NCBI RefSeq assembly: GCF_008180865.1
Contig: NZ_VTEX01000004.1
Span: 124,001 to 188,000, forward strand
Direction of reading: 5' to 3'
Origin: Rossellomorea aquimaris
GTDB lineage: Bacteria > Bacillota > Bacilli > Bacillales > Bacillaceae_B
DNA: 64,000 nt
Shown here: one piece after another, positions 35,780 to 45,882 of the stretch
Layout: every line of letters starts with the position of its first letter
How positions within the stretch are numbered: the first letter of the stretch is position 1
The notes under the pieces: generated by a model
Told to the model about the DNA's origin: nothing
The model's input: the letters and a program-made list of their open reading frames with translations, nothing else
The model's database searches: none
Translations under genes and position numbers: made by a program

Positions 35780-37486
35780 TGTTTCTTTAATGGAACCTGC
35801 TAACTGCAACAATTCCTTTGCATGTTCCAATGTTAAATCTGTAATTTCCACTCCTGAAATCATTCTGGAGATTTCTTTGATCTTTTCCTTTTCTTGAAGG
35901 CGTTTAACCATTGTGCTCGTTCTGCCGCCTGAAAGTTTTTTTGAAATAAACAAGTGACAATCCGCCATCGCAGCTACTTGTGGCAAGTGAGATATACACA
36001 TCACCTGGGAATGAATGGCTACTTGGTAAATTTTTTCAGCGATGGCTTGTGCCACTCTACCACTCACTCCCGTATCCACCTCATCAAAAATGATGGAGGT
36101 AATTCCCTGGTGCTTGGAAAAGATCGTCTTCATGGCTAACATAATGCGGGAGAGTTCTCCACCTGAAGCCACTTTGGATAGCGGCTTTAAAGGCTCACCT
36201 GGATTGGTGGATATGTAAAACTCCACTGTATCCCAACCATCCTTTTTAAAATGATGGAAGGAAAACGATTCTTTTTCCCCACTTTTCACAAAACGGACTT
36301 CAAATTTCGTTTTATCCATGTAAAGTTGCTTTAATTGCTCATGAATACTTGCAGTTAATTTTTTCGCCCACTGCTTTCTCGTTTGCGACAGATTTCTCGC
36401 CTCTAATGATAAGTCTTTCTCAAGTGATTGTAATTTACTTTGTAAATGTTCGACATGAGAATCTTTGTTCATGATGGTTTCAATTTCTTCTTCAATCTTT
36501 GAACTGTATGCGAGAATTTCTTCCACAGAGGATCCATACTTTCTCTTTAAACCGTTAATCTCGTTCAGTCTCGTCTCGATGAGATCCAAACGATTCGGTT
36601 CAAATTCAAGTTGATCTAATTCCCCTCTTACTTGTTGAGCAGCATCTTCAAGCATATAAAAAGCATTCGAAACAGATTCCAGAGTCTTATCATATTGAGA
36701 ATCCACCTCTGCAGCTGTCTCGAGATGACTCATGGCAAGGCCTGTCCAGTCCAGCCCTTTTCTCTCGCCTTGTATGCTGTCATAAGAAGTCTGCAGCGCT
36801 TCAAAAAGTTTTTCAAAGTTCATAAGCTTCCGCTTCTCTTCCATAAGCTCATCATCTTCGTTTAATTGCAGATCCGCATCATGAATTTCTTTCAGCTGAA
36901 ACTGAATGAGATCCAATCGATGAGCCATCTCCTGCTCGTTCTCATTAAGCCTTTTTAGCTGCTTATAAATGGAAAGGTACTCTTTGTATACTTCTCCGTA
37001 ACTCGAGAGACCTGAAGCAATCTCTTTTCCGCCGAATTGATCCAATAAGGAAAGATGCAGGCTTTCATTAATCAGCTCTTGATGCTCATGCTGTCCATGA
37101 ATATCAATAAGTGAAGCCCCGAGTTCCCTCATGATCGCAATCGTCACGAGCTTACCATTGATCCTGCAAACACTTTTCCCTGTACTCGAGATATCTCTAC
37201 GAAGGATGATCATGCCTTCTTCGATCTCTATCCCGAAGCTCGCCGCTTTCTCAAAGCAAGGATGCGTTTCATTATCAAGAATAAATAACCCTTCAATTTC
37301 AGCCTTCTTCTCCCCATGCCGAACATATTCCGAGGATCCTCTTCCACCAACCAATAAGTGAATGGCATCAATGATAATCGACTTCCCAGCCCCAGTCTCC
37401 CCTGATAGAACGGTCAGACCTTCTTCAAAAGAAAGAGAGAGGGATTCAATTATGGCGAAATTTTTGATTGATAGTTCTTGTAGCAA
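35777..37486 (-). CDS. recN: DNA repair protein RecN (SMC-like)
   Basis: About 569 residues. It is an SMC-like ATPase recruited early to double-strand breaks. N-terminal Walker A GETGAGKSIIIDAI (~30-43), a central coiled coil (~150-370), signature motif KVASGGELSRIMLAMK (~425) and Walker B IIFDEVDTGVSGRVAQ, ending in a conserved HLPQVAAMADCH region. A TTG at 37486 is preferred over the ATG three codons upstream because the GAGGTG site is better spaced and the N terminus M-L-Q-E-L-S-I-K-N-F matches relatives. Confidence 0.94.
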   Translation of the reverse strand: MLQELSIKNFAIIESLSLSFEEGLTVLSGETGAGKSIIIDAIHLLVGGRGSSEYVRHGEKKAEIEGLFILDNETHPCFEKAASFGIEIEEGMIILRRDISSTGKSVCRINGKLVTIAIMRELGASLIDIHGQHEHQELINESLHLSLLDQFGGKEIASGLSSYGEVYKEYLSIYKQLKRLNENEQEMAHRLDLIQFQLKEIHDADLQLNEDDELMEEKRKLMNFEKLFEALQTSYDSIQGERKGLDWTGLAMSHLETAAEVDSQYDKTLESVSNAFYMLEDAAQQVRGELDQLEFEPNRLDLIETRLNEINGLKRKYGSSVEEILAYSSKIEEEIETIMNKDSHVEHLQSKLQSLEKDLSLEARNLSQTRKQWAKKLTASIHEQLKQLYMDKTKFEVRFVKSGEKESFSFHHFKKDGWDTVEFYISTNPGEPLKPLSKVASGGELSRIMLAMKTIFSKHQGITSIIFDEVDTGVSGRVAQAIAEKIYQVAIHSQVMCISHLPQVAAMADCHLFISKKLSGGRTSTMVKRLQEKEKIKEISRMISGVEITDLTLEHAKELLQLAGSIKET

Positions 37487-37608
37487 AACATTCACCTCAA
37501 ATAAAAAGGAACTTTTCCCTCAAACAATTTAAAAGAAAAGCTTCCTATTGGATTTTGTATGAAGGGCTGCAAATACCCCGCCCATTAAATTAGAATTGAT
37601 CCTACAAT

Positions 37609-38061
37609 TTATAGCATGTCTAAAAAACGTTCTGAAACAATCTTCGTCTCTTCTTCAGTGCGGCAGATGATCAAACATGTGTCATCTCCACAAATCGTTC
37701 CCAGTATCTCTTCCCAGTCCAAGTTATCAATTAAAGCACCGATAGCATTAGCATTACCAGGTAGAGTCTTCATGACCAGCATATGCCCGGCCTGGTCCAC
37801 TTTGACAAACGCATCCGTCAGGGTACGCTTAAGTTTTTGCAGAGGATTAAAGCGCTGATCAGCAGGCAAACTATATTTGTATCTCCCATCCATCAACGGC
37901 ACTTTAACTAAATGCAATTCTTTAATATCCCTCGACACGGTAGCCTGGGTCACATTAAAGCCAGCATTCTTAAGACTTTCCACTAGCTCATCCTGTGTTT
38001 CCACATCTCTATTCGTAATGATTTCTCTGATCTTTATATGTCTTTGCCCTTTGTTCATCAT
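37609..38061 (-). CDS. ahrC: arginine repressor ArgR/AhrC
   Basis: A 150-residue hexameric regulator of arginine biosynthesis and catabolism. The N-terminal winged HTH ([33 protein letters not shown]) is followed by the C-terminal oligomerisation and arginine-binding domain ([34 protein letters not shown]) with the paired-Asp ligand motif GDD. Normal length. It sits between tlyA and recN, its usual place, with one copy of the hairpin repeat in the upstream spacer. Confidence 0.96.
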   Translation of the reverse strand: MMNKGQRHIKIREIITNRDVETQDELVESLKNAGFNVTQATVSRDIKELHLVKVPLMDGRYKYSLPADQRFNPLQKLKRTLTDAFVKVDQAGHMLVMKTLPGNANAIGALIDNLDWEEILGTICGDDTCLIICRTEEETKIVSERFLDML

Positions 38062-38152
38062 AGAACATACACCTCTTACATTTGATTAAAACCTGTATAA
38101 ATATACCTCTACGCTTATGTTAGCCTATTTTGTATGGAAGTACAATAAAAAA

Positions 38153-38275
38153 GAAAAGCGGAGGCGGCTTGGTAGGCCCGACAAGCATAAGGCGAACATG
38201 CCTGAAAGGCGCTTTTGCATTTTGGGCATGTTCGCCTTATGACCTCGAGCCTCTAAGCCCTGGAGCTGGACAAAA
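38153..38275 (+). repeat. ~123-bp hairpin repeat upstream of ahrC
   Basis: A single copy with the boxes GAAAAGCGGAGG, CCCGACAAGCA, TGACCTCGAG and GGAGCTGGACAA. Its inner arms TAAGGCGAACATGCC and GGCATGTTCGCCTTA pair perfectly over 15 bp, and outer GGCTT/AAGCC arms also pair. It is oriented opposite to the surrounding genes. Confidence 0.85.
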
Positions 38276-38304
38276 AGAAAAGCCGCTCTTCCATGAAGAG
38301 CAGC
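38276..38304 (-). terminator. terminator of tlyA
   Basis: GCTCTTC-ATG-GAAGAGC on the minus strand followed by a T-rich tail. It abuts the hairpin repeat. Confidence 0.75.
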
Positions 38305-38311
38305 CCATTCC

Positions 38312-39148
38312 TTATTGCGTATTCGCTTTTAACTGATTATGAGCTTCTTCAATAACCTCATCCGGTGTAGTGCTTAAGAAAGATTCGCCACTCTCTGCAT
38401 CCCCGGACCATTTCAGATGGATCAGGAATTCAATATTCCCATCTCCTCCTGTAATAGGGGAATAGGACAAACCGGCAATATGATAGCCTTCTTTAATAGC
38501 CAGGGTCATAATTTTCTCGATTACCATTTTGTGCACGGCCGGATCCCTTACAATTCCTTTTTTCCCGACTTGATTCTTACCTGCTTCGAACTGTGGCTTA
38601 ATCAAAGCGATACAGTCCCCACCAGGAACCAATAGGGTTTTAAGGACAGGTAATATGAGTGAAAGGGAAATAAAGGACACATCAATGGATGCAAAACTCG
38701 GCATTTCACCTTGTAAATCCGTCGGCGTTACGTAGCGGAAGTTGGTTCTTTCCATCACGACGACCCTCTCATCCTGTCTAAGCTTCCAGGCAAGCTGGTT
38801 ATACCCTACATCAAGTGCATAGGACATCTTTGCCCCGTTTTGCAAAGCACAATCGGTAAATCCTCCAGTAGACGCCCCGATATCTATCATCACTTTATCG
38901 TTGACGTCTACATCAAAGACTTGTAAAGCTTTTTCCAGCTTTAAGCCTCCACGGCTGACATATGGGATCACTTTCCCTTTCATCGTCAGCGGGATATCTT
39001 CACTCACTTTTTCCCCAGGCTTGTCCAGTCTCACTTCATTTGAGTAAACAAGTCCTGCCATGACAGCTCGTTTTGCTTTTTCTCTTGTATCGATTAATCC
39101 CCGTTCTACCAGGAGTACATCTACGCGTTGTTTTTTTACTTTCATCAT
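38312..39148 (-). CDS. tlyA: TlyA-family rRNA (2'-O) methyltransferase / hemolysin-like protein
   Basis: A 278-residue protein (YqxC type). N-terminal S4 RNA-binding domain (RVDVLLVERGLIDTREKAKRAVMAGLVYSN) and an FtsJ-like SAM-dependent methyltransferase domain with D-I-G-A-S-T-G-G-F-T-D (~90-100). In mycobacteria TlyA methylates 16S and 23S rRNA; the Bacillus role is less certain. Its ATG overlaps the dxs stop by one base (TAATG), indicating coupled translation. Confidence 0.92.
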   Translation of the reverse strand: MMKVKKQRVDVLLVERGLIDTREKAKRAVMAGLVYSNEVRLDKPGEKVSEDIPLTMKGKVIPYVSRGGLKLEKALQVFDVDVNDKVMIDIGASTGGFTDCALQNGAKMSYALDVGYNQLAWKLRQDERVVVMERTNFRYVTPTDLQGEMPSFASIDVSFISLSLILPVLKTLLVPGGDCIALIKPQFEAGKNQVGKKGIVRDPAVHKMVIEKIMTLAIKEGYHIAGLSYSPITGGDGNIEFLIHLKWSGDAESGESFLSTTPDEVIEEAHNQLKANTQ

Positions 39149-41040
39149 TAAGCCCTTTTTTGTTTTTTTGGTGTTATGGTTAAAATACGGTCTACGACAT
39201 TTTCTTTAGTCATGCCGATTTCGTTCAGCAATTCCTTCACGCTTCCATGCTCGATGAAGTAATCAGGAATTCCAATGCGGTCAATCACGGCGTTATGGTA
39301 ACCCTGTTCTTGTGCGAACTCAAGAACACCGCTTCCGAATCCTCCTTGGAGAACCGCCTCTTCTATCGTTAAAATAGGCATTTCTTCTCCAAGGATACTC
39401 TTTAACATCGCTTCGTCCATTGGTTTAATGAATCTCGCATTCACGACCCGGACGGAAAGCCCTTGTTTCTCAAGCTCCGCCGCCGCTTCCATCGCCATTG
39501 GGATTGTTGTACCAAACGTCAGGATAGCAGCATCTTTCCCTTGCTTTAATACTTCCCATGTCCCGATTGGAATGTTTTTCAGCTCTGAATCCATGGGCAC
39601 TCCATATCCGTTTCCACGAGGATAGCGTAACGCTATTGGACCATCATTATACTGTAAAGCTGTATTGACAAGGTGTTGACCTTCATTTTCGTCCTTCGGC
39701 ATCATGATCACCATATTCGGTAAATGTCTTAAAAAGGCGATGTCAAATACACCTTGATGCGTTTCACCATCGGCACCTACTAATCCGGCACGGTCAATCC
39801 CGATGAAGACATTTAAGTTTTGTCGGCAAATATCGTGAACCACTTGGTCGTACGCCCTTTGCAGGAAGGTTGAATAAATGGCCAGGAATGGCTTCATATC
39901 CTGGGTAGCCAGACCCGCTGCAACAGTAGTGGCATGCTGTTCGGCAATCCCTACATCAAACATTCGATCGGGGAATTCTTCAGCAAATCCAAGCAGTTTG
40001 GACCCCACAGGCATGGCTGGAGTGATTGCGACAATTCGTTCATCCTCACGGGCAATCTTTCTGACGGTTTCACTTACAAGCCCACTCCAGGAAGGTGGTG
40101 CATTTATAGGCTTAATCAGGTCTCCTGTGTCAATCTTGTATGGTCCTGTACCATGCCATGTGCCCTGCTTGTCTGATTCAGCAGGATGAAACCCTTTCCC
40201 TTTTTTCGTTATGACGTGTAAAAGGACAGGACCTTTTGTTTTCTTCGCATACTGGATGTTTTCAGATAAATCATTATAATCATGACCATCGATTGGCCCA
40301 AGATAGGTAAAACCTAATTCTTCAAAGAACATTCCTGAAACGAATAGATACTTTAAACTGTCTTTTACCCGCTCAGCCGTACTTGCTAATTTTCCGCCGA
40401 CAGCAGGGATTCGTTTAAGAATGTATTCCATTTCATCTTTAACCCAGTTGTACTTCCCGGCAGTGCGCAATCGGCCAAGGACACTGTGAAGGGCTCCAAC
40501 GTTTGGGGCGATGGACATTTCATTATCATTTAAGACGACGATCATATCTTTCTTTTCATGACCGATGTGGTTAAGTGCCTCGAGTGCCATACCGCCCGTT
40601 AAGGCGCCATCTCCGATCACAGGGATGATGTATGAATCTTCTTTTTTGACATCCCTTGCGATTGCCATACCCATGGCTGCGGATAGTGAAGTAGAGCTAT
40701 GCCCCGTTTCCCAAACATCATGATCGCTTTCATTGCGTTTAGGGAAACCACATAACCCTTTGTATTGTCGCAACGTATCAAACTGACAAGCACGGCCAGT
40801 CAAGATCTTATGTACATACGACTGATGACCAACATCCCAAAGGATTTTATCTTTTGGACTTGAGAAATGCTTATGAAGGGCAACTGTTAATTCAACCACC
40901 CCTAAGTTTGGACCAATATGACCGCCAGTCTTAGATAGATTCTTTATTAAGAAATGGCGAATCTCTTGACTGAGCTCTTCTAATTGTTCATTCGACATAT
41001 TTTTAAGAAAAGAAGGCTCCTTTATTGATAATAAATCCAT
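39148..41040 (-). CDS. dxs: 1-deoxy-D-xylulose-5-phosphate synthase
   Basis: About 630 residues. First enzyme of the MEP isoprenoid pathway, condensing pyruvate and glyceraldehyde 3-phosphate with thiamine diphosphate. Motifs: [23 protein letters not shown], the ThDP site [31 protein letters not shown], the transketolase domain ([16 protein letters not shown]) and [11 protein letters not shown] near the end. I prefer the ATG at 41040 ([11 protein letters not shown]) by family alignment; an ATG at 41061 is possible. It follows oapA, the known order around OLE RNA. Confidence 0.95.
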   Translation of the reverse strand: MDLLSIKEPSFLKNMSNEQLEELSQEIRHFLIKNLSKTGGHIGPNLGVVELTVALHKHFSSPKDKILWDVGHQSYVHKILTGRACQFDTLRQYKGLCGFPKRNESDHDVWETGHSSTSLSAAMGMAIARDVKKEDSYIIPVIGDGALTGGMALEALNHIGHEKKDMIVVLNDNEMSIAPNVGALHSVLGRLRTAGKYNWVKDEMEYILKRIPAVGGKLASTAERVKDSLKYLFVSGMFFEELGFTYLGPIDGHDYNDLSENIQYAKKTKGPVLLHVITKKGKGFHPAESDKQGTWHGTGPYKIDTGDLIKPINAPPSWSGLVSETVRKIAREDERIVAITPAMPVGSKLLGFAEEFPDRMFDVGIAEQHATTVAAGLATQDMKPFLAIYSTFLQRAYDQVVHDICRQNLNVFIGIDRAGLVGADGETHQGVFDIAFLRHLPNMVIMMPKDENEGQHLVNTALQYNDGPIALRYPRGNGYGVPMDSELKNIPIGTWEVLKQGKDAAILTFGTTIPMAMEAAAELEKQGLSVRVVNARFIKPMDEAMLKSILGEEMPILTIEEAVLQGGFGSGVLEFAQEQGYHNAVIDRIGIPDYFIEHGSVKELLNEIGMTKENVVDRILTITPKKQKRA

Positions 41041-41063
41041 GAGGTCCCACTCACTTTCCATCA

Positions 41064-41687
41064 CTAAATATTTTGTTTCGCACGCTTGTAACGTTTTTTC
41101 TTGTTTTTATCTTTTTTATCTTTAATCACTACGATGTGAAATCGATCTTCAAAAAATTGTAGAACTTTACCAACTCTGAATATTATATCCTTAGAATAAG
41201 TGATAGCAAACGTTTTTCCAAGCGCTTTGCCTCCAACGGTCAAGGAAGCTATGATACTTGTCAATGTTACGCTTACAATATATTCTCTCAAAGAACCGCC
41301 TTCAAGCTGAAAAGATACGGCTAATTGTATAATGACAATCGCTGACGCAGTACCACTTATAATCCCTGAAATATCGCCGATTACATCGTTACAGAAGCTC
41401 GCGAACCGGTCTGCGTTCCTGACGATTTTGATTGAATAACGTGCACCATACACTTTTTTGGCCGCCATAGCATGAAAAGGTGTTTCATCAGCGGCCGTTG
41501 CAGCAATCCCCAGCATATCAAAGAAGATTCCGATAAAGACGATGATTAACACAACAACCAGTCCTGTATACCAAGCGACACCATTTAAAACCATATTGGA
41601 TGTAACTGAAAAAATAGCCGCTAACACAAATGTGATAACGGCAATGCTGACACTCCACTTTATTGAGTTTTTCATTGTTTCATTCAT
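41064..41687 (-). CDS. oapA: OLE RNA-associated membrane protein OapA
   Basis: A 207-residue integral membrane protein with about four hydrophobic spans (~13-33, ~39-60, ~105-128, ~135-155) and a very basic tail ([14 protein letters not shown]). The segment [19 protein letters not shown] resembles the DUF21/CNNM-type transport proteins. In other Firmicutes OapA is encoded next to ole between ispA and dxs, binds OLE RNA and holds it at the membrane; OLE complexes have been linked to tolerance of alcohols, cold and magnesium. Identity rests on topology, basic tail and position. The ribosome-binding site is weak, so the start (41687 or 41675) is uncertain. Confidence 0.85.
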   Translation of the reverse strand: MNETMKNSIKWSVSIAVITFVLAAIFSVTSNMVLNGVAWYTGLVVVLIIVFIGIFFDMLGIAATAADETPFHAMAAKKVYGARYSIKIVRNADRFASFCNDVIGDISGIISGTASAIVIIQLAVSFQLEGGSLREYIVSVTLTSIIASLTVGGKALGKTFAITYSKDIIFRVGKVLQFFEDRFHIVVIKDKKDKNKKKRYKRAKQNI

Positions 41688-41749
41688 TATCGTTTAAACA
41701 CACCGTTTCTATTGTGTAGATATATATTATCAATGCTATGTAATTGGAT

Positions 41750-42345
41750 GGTCATATAAAGAGTAAAAATTGCAGCTTAGGTCCAGTAGGTTTTCCCAAT
41801 CGGATACCGGATGTTGCCATACCGGCGGTTTCCCTTTAAACCCGACTTAGCCGCGTCACCACAAGCTAGACTGGATTACCACTTAGTCCGCACTATAATC
41901 CTCTTTATATGTCCGAATATGAACAGTCTAGGAGTTTTCCTCAACAGTCCTTAACGCAATCCTTAGCCTCTTTTGCAAAGAGGATTTCATATGGGCGAAA
42001 AAGCACATATCAATGGCCAACTGATGTGTACCTTGTAACCATAATCCCCTCTCTCTTCACTCAAGGCAGGCTACGCTGCTAGTGAATCATCACATCGCAG
42101 GTTCATACTTTGTCCTTATTGCATATGCTTATGCCAGCATAAGAAACAAAGCCTCCGCGGCTTGCGGGTCAACGCCCACATGCCATTGTGGATCGCCCTC
42201 AAGCCTTACTCCCAGATATGACCCAAGGCTGGGCGCCTCAAGCCAATTCCAGGAACTTCATCGATGTGCCCTTTAGTGGATTTTTAGGCCCACCTTCAGG
42301 ATTGGTGGACTGACTAGAATACTGCACCACCCAAATTTTCATTCT
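41750..42345 (-). ncRNA. ole: OLE RNA (ornate, large, extremophilic RNA)
   Basis: A ~600-base region with no credible gene and higher GC than the nearby spacers, lying exactly between ispA and oapA, where OLE RNA is found in halophilic, alkaliphilic and thermophilic Firmicutes. Many local hairpins can be drawn on the minus strand, for example CTCTTTGCAAAAGAG near 41975 and AAGCATATGC-type pairs near 42125. The length matches the ~610-base OLE class. It forms a membrane-bound ribonucleoprotein with OapA. Identification is by position, size, partner gene and lack of coding; I could not align it to the covariance model, and the 3' end is approximate. Confidence 0.8.
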
Positions 42346-42351
42346 AGAGAT

Positions 42352-42381
42352 ATTATAACATATGTTAAATAATTTGCTCAA
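42352..42381 (-). promoter_or_regulatory. promoter at the 5' side of the OLE RNA
   Basis: On the minus strand TTGAGC (42376-42381), an 18-base spacer and a perfect TATAAT (42352-42357) sit just after the ispA stop. Transcription would start near 42345. It offers OLE and oapA-dxs expression apart from read-through from the ispA operon. Confidence 0.6.
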
Positions 42382-42394
42382 ACATAGAATGGTT

Positions 42395-43285
42395 TTAATG
42401 ATTCCGGGCAACGATTAATTGGGCAATTTCGGTAAGGAGACTGGAATCGATTGTGATTTGATCCAGTGAGGATAACGCTTCGTTCAAGTGGAAGTGAAGC
42501 TTGTCCTTAGCTCCTCCTAACGTCAAGAGACTTGGATATGTACTCTTATGTTTCGATTCGTCGCTCCCCACTGGCTTTCCAATAATTTCTTCGGAGCCTT
42601 CAATATCAAGAATGTCATCCTGAATTTGAAAGGCAAGGCCAATATGATATGCAAATTGCTTTAGTAATTCAAGTTGCTCTTCCGACGCATCGGAGATAAT
42701 TCCGCCTGCCAATACACTAAACGTCAGTAACTTACCTGTTTTATGCTCATGAATGCTTTCGAGTCCTTTTACAGTAAGCTTCTTATTTTCCCCTTCAATA
42801 TCGGCTACTTGTCCACCAACCATGCCTTCGGGTCCCGCACACTTTGCTAAAAGACCGATGAGCCTTACCTTGTGATCACTTGTAAGGCCCTTGTCCTCTG
42901 CGATCATTTGAAAACTGTAGGTTAGTAAAGCGTCACCGGCTAAAATTGCCATCGCTTCACCAAACATTTTATGATTGGTCGGCTTCCCTCTTCTCAAATC
43001 ATCATCATCCATGGCAGGAAGGTCGTCATGAATCAAAGAATAGGTATGAATCATTTCAAGGGCAGAAGCAGTGCTTAACCCGAGTAAAGGGTCCTTGTTA
43101 AAGGCTTTGATCGTTGCTAAAAGGAGGATGGGACGAATTCTCTTTCCACCTGCTTGCAAAGAATAGATCATTGCCTTATTCAAGTTAGAGGGCATAGAAA
43201 GGCTCTCTACCGTCTCGACCATTTGGTTGGTAATCATTTCTCCATGCTGTTGTTGAAATTCTTTCAGATCAATGTGAGGATTCAC
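42395..43285 (-). CDS. ispA: farnesyl/geranyl diphosphate synthase
   Basis: A 296-residue polyprenyl synthase that builds C10-C15 prenyl diphosphates for quinone, bactoprenol and sporulenoid synthesis. First aspartate-rich motif HDDLPAMDDDDLRRGKPTNH (~84-103), GGKRIRP near the N terminus and second motif QIQDDILDIEGSEE (~216-229). It lies 3 bases after xseB. The downstream neighbour is the OLE RNA. Confidence 0.95.
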   Translation of the reverse strand: MNPHIDLKEFQQQHGEMITNQMVETVESLSMPSNLNKAMIYSLQAGGKRIRPILLLATIKAFNKDPLLGLSTASALEMIHTYSLIHDDLPAMDDDDLRRGKPTNHKMFGEAMAILAGDALLTYSFQMIAEDKGLTSDHKVRLIGLLAKCAGPEGMVGGQVADIEGENKKLTVKGLESIHEHKTGKLLTFSVLAGGIISDASEEQLELLKQFAYHIGLAFQIQDDILDIEGSEEIIGKPVGSDESKHKSTYPSLLTLGGAKDKLHFHLNEALSSLDQITIDSSLLTEIAQLIVARNH

Positions 43286-43288
43286 CCT

Positions 43289-43522
43289 TTATTCCTCCCC
43301 ATCCAGATCGAAGGCTTTTTCCCCTTCATCTGTCATCATTTTCGTTAATTGGTTTTCTGCTTTTTGCAACGTATCATGACAGTATTTCGAAAGATCCATT
43401 CCTTTTTGATAGAACTCTAGCGCTTTCTCCAAAGGAACTTCTCCCTCTTCTAATTTCTCAACAATTTCTTCCAGTTGTTCCATAGCTGTTTCAAATGATA
43501 ATTCTTCTTTAGACTTTGCCAT
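43289..43522 (-). CDS. xseB: exodeoxyribonuclease VII small subunit
   Basis: A 77-residue helical partner of XseA. It binds the large subunit and is needed for exonuclease VII activity on single-stranded DNA. Family pattern: L-S-F-E-T-A-M-E-Q-L-E-E-I-V-E-K-L-E-E-G-E-V-P-L-E-K-A-L-E. The ATG at 43522 (M-A-K-S-K-E-E-L) overlaps the end of xseA by 14 bases; the longer frame upstream is an artefact. Confidence 0.93.
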   Translation of the reverse strand: MAKSKEELSFETAMEQLEEIVEKLEEGEVPLEKALEFYQKGMDLSKYCHDTLQKAENQLTKMMTDEGEKAFDLDGEE

Positions 43523-44876
43523 TATTTTCACGCTCCTCAACGGATTCAACTTCGCAATGGATTTTTCCATCCCTTACATTTATCTCCAGACGGTCACCAG
43601 CTTTGACTTGCTTGGACGATTTGATCAATGTATCATCATCCTGATAAACCAGGCTGTACCCCCTGTCCATGATCTTTAATGGACTGAGGGCATGCAAGGT
43701 AGACAGGGAAGAACTGAAACGGTTGTTCTTTTCTTTCAGTACCTGCTTAAATTGCTTTTCTACCCTCGACTTCATAAATAAGACTCTCTCGTTTTGAATG
43801 GTGATGAGTTGTGAAGGATGCACACGTTGAAGTCTTGAGTGAAGCCTCGTTAATTGGTCGCGGTTTTGTCTCACATGCAAGCTTATGTTTTTCTGCAGCT
43901 GGTCGGTCAGCCGGTCGACGGTTTCAATTTTTTGTTGATACAGATTACGCGGATTTCTTAACGCGTAGGACTTAGTTAAACTATTTAAGCGGCTGCGCTC
44001 ATTTTGAAGCTTAGTCTTGAACGCTTTGATCAGTCGTAATTTACGATTCATGATTCTTTCCAGCAAATCATCAATGTGAGGAACCGCTAATTCTCCCGCA
44101 GCTGTTGGTGTAGGGGCTCTAAGATCGGCTACAAAGTCAGCGATCGTAAAGTCTGTTTCATGTCCGACAGCAGAAATGACTGGAACTTTTGATTCAACGA
44201 TGGCTTTGGCCACGATTTCTTCGTTAAACGCCCATAATTCTTCAATCGAACCACCGCCACGGCCGATAATCAATACGTCAATATCGCCTAGATTATTTAC
44301 CTTTTTCATTGCCCCGGCAATCGACCCTGCCGCCTGCTCTCCTTGAACCAAAGCAGGAAAAATAAGGATTTCACCTATTGGATATCGTCTTTTTATGGTT
44401 GTAATAATGTCTCTTATTGCAGCACCTGTTGGAGATGTCACAACGGCAATTCGCTTCGGAAACTTAGGGATCACACGTTTCCGGCTTTGATCAAAATAGC
44501 CTGCTTTCTCGAGCTTCTCTTTCAACTGTTCATAGGCCAAATACAGCTCACCGATTCCGTCAGGCTGCATTTCTTTTACATAGATCTGATATTGCCCGCC
44601 TGATTCGTAAACGGAAATATCTCCCCGGATCAACACATTCATTCCATTTTCAGGTCTGAATTTCAGTGATTGATTGTTACTTGAAAACATGACAGACAAG
44701 ATACGGGCTTTTTCGTCTTTCAAGGTAAAGTACATATGGCCGCTTGAATGTCTTTTAAAATTAGAAATCTCCCCCCGTACGAATAGATTGGATAAATGGG
44801 GATCTCTATCGAATTTGCGCTTTATGTATTTTGTCAGAGCTTGTACCGTTAAATAACGTGATTGATCGAGTTCCAT
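43509..44876 (-). CDS. xseA: exodeoxyribonuclease VII large subunit
   Basis: About 455 residues. N-terminal OB-fold (LFVRGEISNFKRHSSGHMYFTLKDE, ~28-55) and the catalytic domain with G-R-G-G-G-S-I-E-E-L-W-A-F-N-E (~245-260) and VGHETDFTIADFVADLRAPTPTAA, followed by a long coiled coil (~290-410). The ATG at 44876 (M-E-L-D-Q-S-R-Y-L-T-V) with AAGGAG upstream is used; the longer reading frame adds a non-family tail. Confidence 0.94.
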   Translation of the reverse strand: MELDQSRYLTVQALTKYIKRKFDRDPHLSNLFVRGEISNFKRHSSGHMYFTLKDEKARILSVMFSSNNQSLKFRPENGMNVLIRGDISVYESGGQYQIYVKEMQPDGIGELYLAYEQLKEKLEKAGYFDQSRKRVIPKFPKRIAVVTSPTGAAIRDIITTIKRRYPIGEILIFPALVQGEQAAGSIAGAMKKVNNLGDIDVLIIGRGGGSIEELWAFNEEIVAKAIVESKVPVISAVGHETDFTIADFVADLRAPTPTAAGELAVPHIDDLLERIMNRKLRLIKAFKTKLQNERSRLNSLTKSYALRNPRNLYQQKIETVDRLTDQLQKNISLHVRQNRDQLTRLHSRLQRVHPSQLITIQNERVLFMKSRVEKQFKQVLKEKNNRFSSSLSTLHALSPLKIMDRGYSLVYQDDDTLIKSSKQVKAGDRLEINVRDGKIHCEVESVEERENNGKV

Positions 44877-44932
44877 GCTCAAGTGACTCCTTTGTTTCTT
44901 GCAATTTGTAAAGGCTTTTATATGTATGAATA

Positions 44933-44966
44933 CGGAAAGGGACAAGCGATTAGCTGTCCCTTTCCG
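44933..44966. other. perfect inverted repeat between folD and xseA
   Basis: GGAAAGGGACA/TGTCCCTTTCC, an 11-bp perfect stem with a ~11-base loop and no T-run on either side. Too stable to ignore but not a standard terminator; it may attenuate or protect the folD-xseA transcript. Confidence 0.55.
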
Positions 44967-44994
44967 ATTTATGTTACCTATAGTGTACTATTTT

Positions 44995-45861
44995 TTATCC
45001 GTTTTGGCGATTGGCAAGAGCCCATTCCGCAGATTTCACTGTATTGTACAGTAACATCGTAATCGTCATAGGTCCGACACCACCAGGGACCGGTGTGATT
45101 TTCCCGGCTTTTTCCTTTACTTCTGAGAAATTCACATCACCACATAGTGCACCGTTTTCATCACGATTCATTCCGACGTCAATGACTACGGCTCCCGGTT
45201 TAATATCTTCTGCTCCGATTAAATTCGCTTTCCCTACCGCAGATACAATAATATCTGCCTGTTTTGTGTAGAAAGACATATTCTTCGTTTTCGAATGGCA
45301 ATACGTAACCGTCGCATTTCGATTCAAGAATAAGTGACCTGCCGGCTTTCCGACAATATTACTTCTTCCTAAAATCACGACGTGTTTACCTTCTACAGAA
45401 ATGTTTTCATATTCAAGTATCTTCATGATTCCAAGCGGCGTACAGGAATAGAAGGTTTCTTGATTGGTCACCATTTTCCCAATCGACACGGGATGAAACC
45501 CGTCCACATCTTTAGATGGAGAAATCGTTTCGATCACGGTTATTGGATTGATATGCTCAGGGAGAGGCAGTTGTACAAGAATTCCATGGATATGGCTCTG
45601 TTCATTTAATTCTTCAATTTTATTCAGCAGTTCATCTTGAGTCAAACTGGATTCATATTGATAAAGCTCTGAATGAATGCCAAGATTACTGCACGCTTTT
45701 CTCTTCATTTTGACATATGAATGAGAAGCATGGTTATCACCTACCAGGATGACAGCCAAGCCTGGAGTGACATCCTTTACCTTTAGCTCCTCGATCTTAC
45801 TTATTAATTGTTCACGATAATGACCTGCAATGAGTTTGCCATCAATTATAGAAGCTGACAT
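44995..45861 (-). CDS. folD: bifunctional methylenetetrahydrofolate dehydrogenase/cyclohydrolase
   Basis: A 288-residue enzyme interconverting 5,10-methylene- and 10-formyl-tetrahydrofolate with NADP. Typical motifs: Y-V-K-M-K-R-K-A-C (catalytic Lys), GILVQLPLPEHI, SKDVDGFHPVSIGKM, the Rossmann element V-I-L-G-R-S-N-I-V-G-K-P and the end P-V-P-G-G-V-G-P-M-T-I-T-M-L-L-Y-N-T. Full length, 21 bases after nusB. Confidence 0.96.
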   Translation of the reverse strand: MSASIIDGKLIAGHYREQLISKIEELKVKDVTPGLAVILVGDNHASHSYVKMKRKACSNLGIHSELYQYESSLTQDELLNKIEELNEQSHIHGILVQLPLPEHINPITVIETISPSKDVDGFHPVSIGKMVTNQETFYSCTPLGIMKILEYENISVEGKHVVILGRSNIVGKPAGHLFLNRNATVTYCHSKTKNMSFYTKQADIIVSAVGKANLIGAEDIKPGAVVIDVGMNRDENGALCGDVNFSEVKEKAGKITPVPGGVGPMTITMLLYNTVKSAEWALANRQNG

Positions 45862-45882
45862 TCCAATCGCCCCCTAACATTG

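Noticed and set aside
42082..42276. A 64-codon frame between ispA and oapA
   Set aside because: It lies on the opposite strand inside the OLE RNA and has no start signals.
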